NCBI GenBank assembly: GCA_903821255.1
Contig: CAIJKT010000745.1
Coordinates: 1-7,342 of the forward strand
Direction: 5' to 3'
DNA: 7,342 nt
Origin: an uncultured Lentisphaeria bacterium
GTDB taxonomy: Bacteria; Verrucomicrobiota; Lentisphaeria; Victivallales; Victivallaceae
Each line of letters begins with the position of its first letter. Position 1 is the first letter of the stretch. Position numbers and translations under genes: made by a program. Positions 5,836-7,342 of this stretch are shown here, in pieces. The notes beneath the pieces were generated by a model. The model did not search any database. It saw only the letters and a program-made list of their open reading frames with translations, and had not been told where the DNA came from.

Positions 5836-6702
5836 ATGAATGACTGGCTGTATCGTATTTCACCGTGTCTGCGGATTGCCGGCAATGCGCCGACGCAGTC
5901 CGGCTGGGTGGAGGCGATGCGCTATATCTACGAGCACGAACTGGTGCTGTTCGAACACAGCGATTACGCTGTGGAGATTGAAACGGAGAAAATTGAGTGT
6001 CCGGCCGGGTCATACATCATCGTGCCGCCGGGACGGCGGCATATCTCGCGGGAGACCGCCGGGCGGGCGGGGCATCGCTACTGGGTTCATTTCGACTGGC
6101 TGTTCAGCGGTGATTCCGCCCATCTGCCCGTCATGACCTACTGCCCGGCCCGGCCGCAGGAACATCTGTTCCGCCCCGCGCCGGATCTGGTGCCGTCGCA
6201 GATTCTGCACGGTACGGTCCGCAACCTGAACACCACGCTGGAGCTGTTCAGGCGGATTGAAAACCTGTTCAATTTCGGCAGCGGCCAGGAGAAAATGGTC
6301 AGCCGTGGAATTTTTCTTGAATTGCTGCTGGATCTGCTTTGTCCGGAAAACGAGACCCGGACGCCGGAGGACGCGGCGGTCCGGCTGGCCTCAAAAATCC
6401 GCCGCCAGTTGAGCCGGTTTGCAGACCGGCAGGTCAGCGTCACCGGATCGGTTCAGGATTTTTTACAGGAATCAGGTGTATCCTACGCGCATCAGTGCCG
6501 GATTTTTAAGCAGTGTTACGGCATTTCGCCGCTGCAATATGTCACCGAATTGCGCATGACCCGGGTCAAAAATCTATTGCGCGATACCAGCTATTCCGTT
6601 TCCGAAATAGCCGGAATGGTCGGATTTGATAACCTCGGCTATTTTTCCCGTGTTTTCAAGAAAAGCACAGGACTTACGCCGCGCGAATATCGCAATCATT
6701 GA
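5836..6702 (+). CDS. AraC/XylS-family transcriptional regulator
   Basis: A 288-residue transcription factor, probably activating the divergent glycosidase-cupin operon in response to a sugar. The N-terminal half has a cupin-like effector domain: HELVLFEHSDYAVEI (34-48), CPAGSYIIVPPGRRH (55-69) and the family-typical RYWVHFDW (81-88). The C-terminal domain carries two helix-turn-helix units. The first lies around 204-228 (SVQDFLQESGVSYAHQCRIF), the second around 253-275 (SVSEIAGMVGFDNLGYFSRV), and the AraC signature ends in FKKSTGLTPREYR (274-286). Length and order are standard and the gene appears intact. ATG 5836 has AAAGGA (5823-5828) upstream. The stop lies 3 bases from the end of the convergent SGNH-like gene. 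The ligand cannot be inferred beyond being a carbohydrate, judging by the neighbours. Confidence 0.93.
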   Translation: MNDWLYRISPCLRIAGNAPTQSGWVEAMRYIYEHELVLFEHSDYAVEIETEKIECPAGSYIIVPPGRRHISRETAGRAGHRYWVHFDWLFSGDSAHLPVMTYCPARPQEHLFRPAPDLVPSQILHGTVRNLNTTLELFRRIENLFNFGSGQEKMVSRGIFLELLLDLLCPENETRTPEDAAVRLASKIRRQLSRFADRQVSVTGSVQDFLQESGVSYAHQCRIFKQCYGISPLQYVTELRMTRVKNLLRDTSYSVSEIAGMVGFDNLGYFSRVFKKSTGLTPREYRNH

Positions 6703-6705
6703 GCG

Positions 6706-7342
6706 TCAGCGCAGTTCTTTGGCGATGATCCGGCAGACGCCTTCGATGTTCTGGACGGGGAGCAATTCGAGCGAACCTTCATTTTCCGGAGTGGTACGGT
6801 AGGCTTTCCGCCAGTCTTTATTTTCCTTGATGTAATAGTTCAAATCTAAAACTGCGGCGCCGTATTCGCGGGCCAGGCGTTTTATTTCGCTGGAAAGTTC
6901 CTCCTCCTGCGGCGTCGGGACGGCTGGGGGGAAGGGGGTGGCCAGCATCAGGTTGCGGCCTTTGAAGGCGGAGATCAGGGCGGCCAGCATGCGGTATTGA
7001 TTTCTGACCGGAATGCCGTCGTGAAGTTCGCGCACCGGGGGAATGATGATGGCGGCATCGGCATCGGATTTCAGGATGAAGGGCAGGGTGGCGGCGAAAT
7101 TTTCCAGCAGGCGGTTGTCGCCGGAATTGCGCCACGGAATGAATTCCAGTTCGATTTCCTCCTGATTCAGCAGCTCCTGCAGCATATTGCTGAAGGCGCT
7201 GGTGCCGCAGGCGAAATCATCCGCCACTACCAGCACTTTGGAGGTTCCGGCGAGCCGGTTGATCACGGTTGCCGGGAGTTCCCACTTTCTGATTTCAGAG
7301 AGTTCCGGACGGTGAATGACTGGGATCACGATGCTGCCGTCG
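6706..7342 (-). CDS. C-terminal part of a protein with a degenerate SGNH/GDSL-like domain, truncated at the window edge
   Basis: The frame stays open to the right edge (DGSIVIPVIHRPEL precedes the domain). A GTG at 7329 could be read as a start but has no ribosome-binding site, so this is probably the end of a longer gene. About 207 residues counted from that GTG form an alpha/beta domain of SGNH style. KVLVVADDF (31-39) stands in the GDS block I position, NSGDN (68-72) at block II, AAIIIPPVRELHDG (92-105) at block III, and LMLATPFPP (127-135) and YGAAVLDLNYY (156-166) as later strands. The catalytic Ser of block I is replaced by Asp, and no DxxH occurs near the C-terminus. It may be inactive, a binding domain, or a divergent family. 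Convergent with the AraC gene. The SGNH assignment is inferred from the pattern only. Confidence 0.55.
   Translation of the reverse strand, partial: DGSIVIPVIHRPELSEIRKWELPATVINRLAGTSKVLVVADDFACGTSAFSNMLQELLNQEEIELEFIPWRNSGDNRLLENFAATLPFILKSDADAAIIIPPVRELHDGIPVRNQYRMLAALISAFKGRNLMLATPFPPAVPTPQEEELSSEIKRLAREYGAAVLDLNYYIKENKDWRKAYRTTPENEGSLELLPVQNIEGVCRIIAKELR

Overview
The window joins two regions of different base composition. Roughly the first 2.46 kb is AT-rich: the 60 bases from 1801 hold 16 G+C by hand count. It carries a small plus-strand accessory block. The remainder is GC-rich: the 60 bases from 6001 hold 44 G+C. It carries a compact carbohydrate-utilisation locus. A predicted sugar-sensing AraC regulator, a cytoplasmic glycosidase of the GHL6/GH42-trimerisation type and a phosphomannose-isomerase-like cupin together resemble loci of gut and environmental Lentisphaerota/Verrucomicrobiota (for example Victivallales) and related PVC bacteria. 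That assignment is inference from gene style only; there is no rRNA or marker gene.

Left part (1-2490): a type II toxin-antitoxin pair (PF09720-like antitoxin 224-463, RelE/ParE-fold toxin 460-750, overlapping by 4 bases) has its own candidate promoter. It is followed by a 428-residue ankyrin-repeat protein with an N-terminal hydrophobic segment (932-2218). The ankyrin array contains a two-repeat unit duplicated in tandem with an exact 201-bp period, and a G7 tract lies before nearly all the repeats. The 2219-2490 spacer has no convincing gene. It holds a terminator-like palindrome, a 10-bp tandem repeat and a strong GC hairpin just past the end of the leftward operon.

Right part (2491-7342): a leftward two-gene operon encodes the predicted glycosidase (5719-3704) and the PMI-like cupin (3699-2491), only 4 bases apart and probably translationally coupled. 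Divergent from it is an AraC-family regulator (5836-6702). The 116-bp gap between them contains two back-to-back sigma70-type promoters and a TTGCACA direct repeat spaced 20 bp. The repeat abuts the -35 of the operon promoter and brackets the -10 of the regulator's own promoter, which predicts activation of the operon with autorepression. Tail-to-tail with the regulator is the C-terminal part of a protein with a degenerate SGNH-like domain that runs off the right edge.

Working model (inference): an intracellular sugar is sensed by the AraC protein, which switches on a cytoplasmic glycosidase and a metal-dependent isomerase-like cupin acting on the released sugar. The substrate cannot be read from the sequence.
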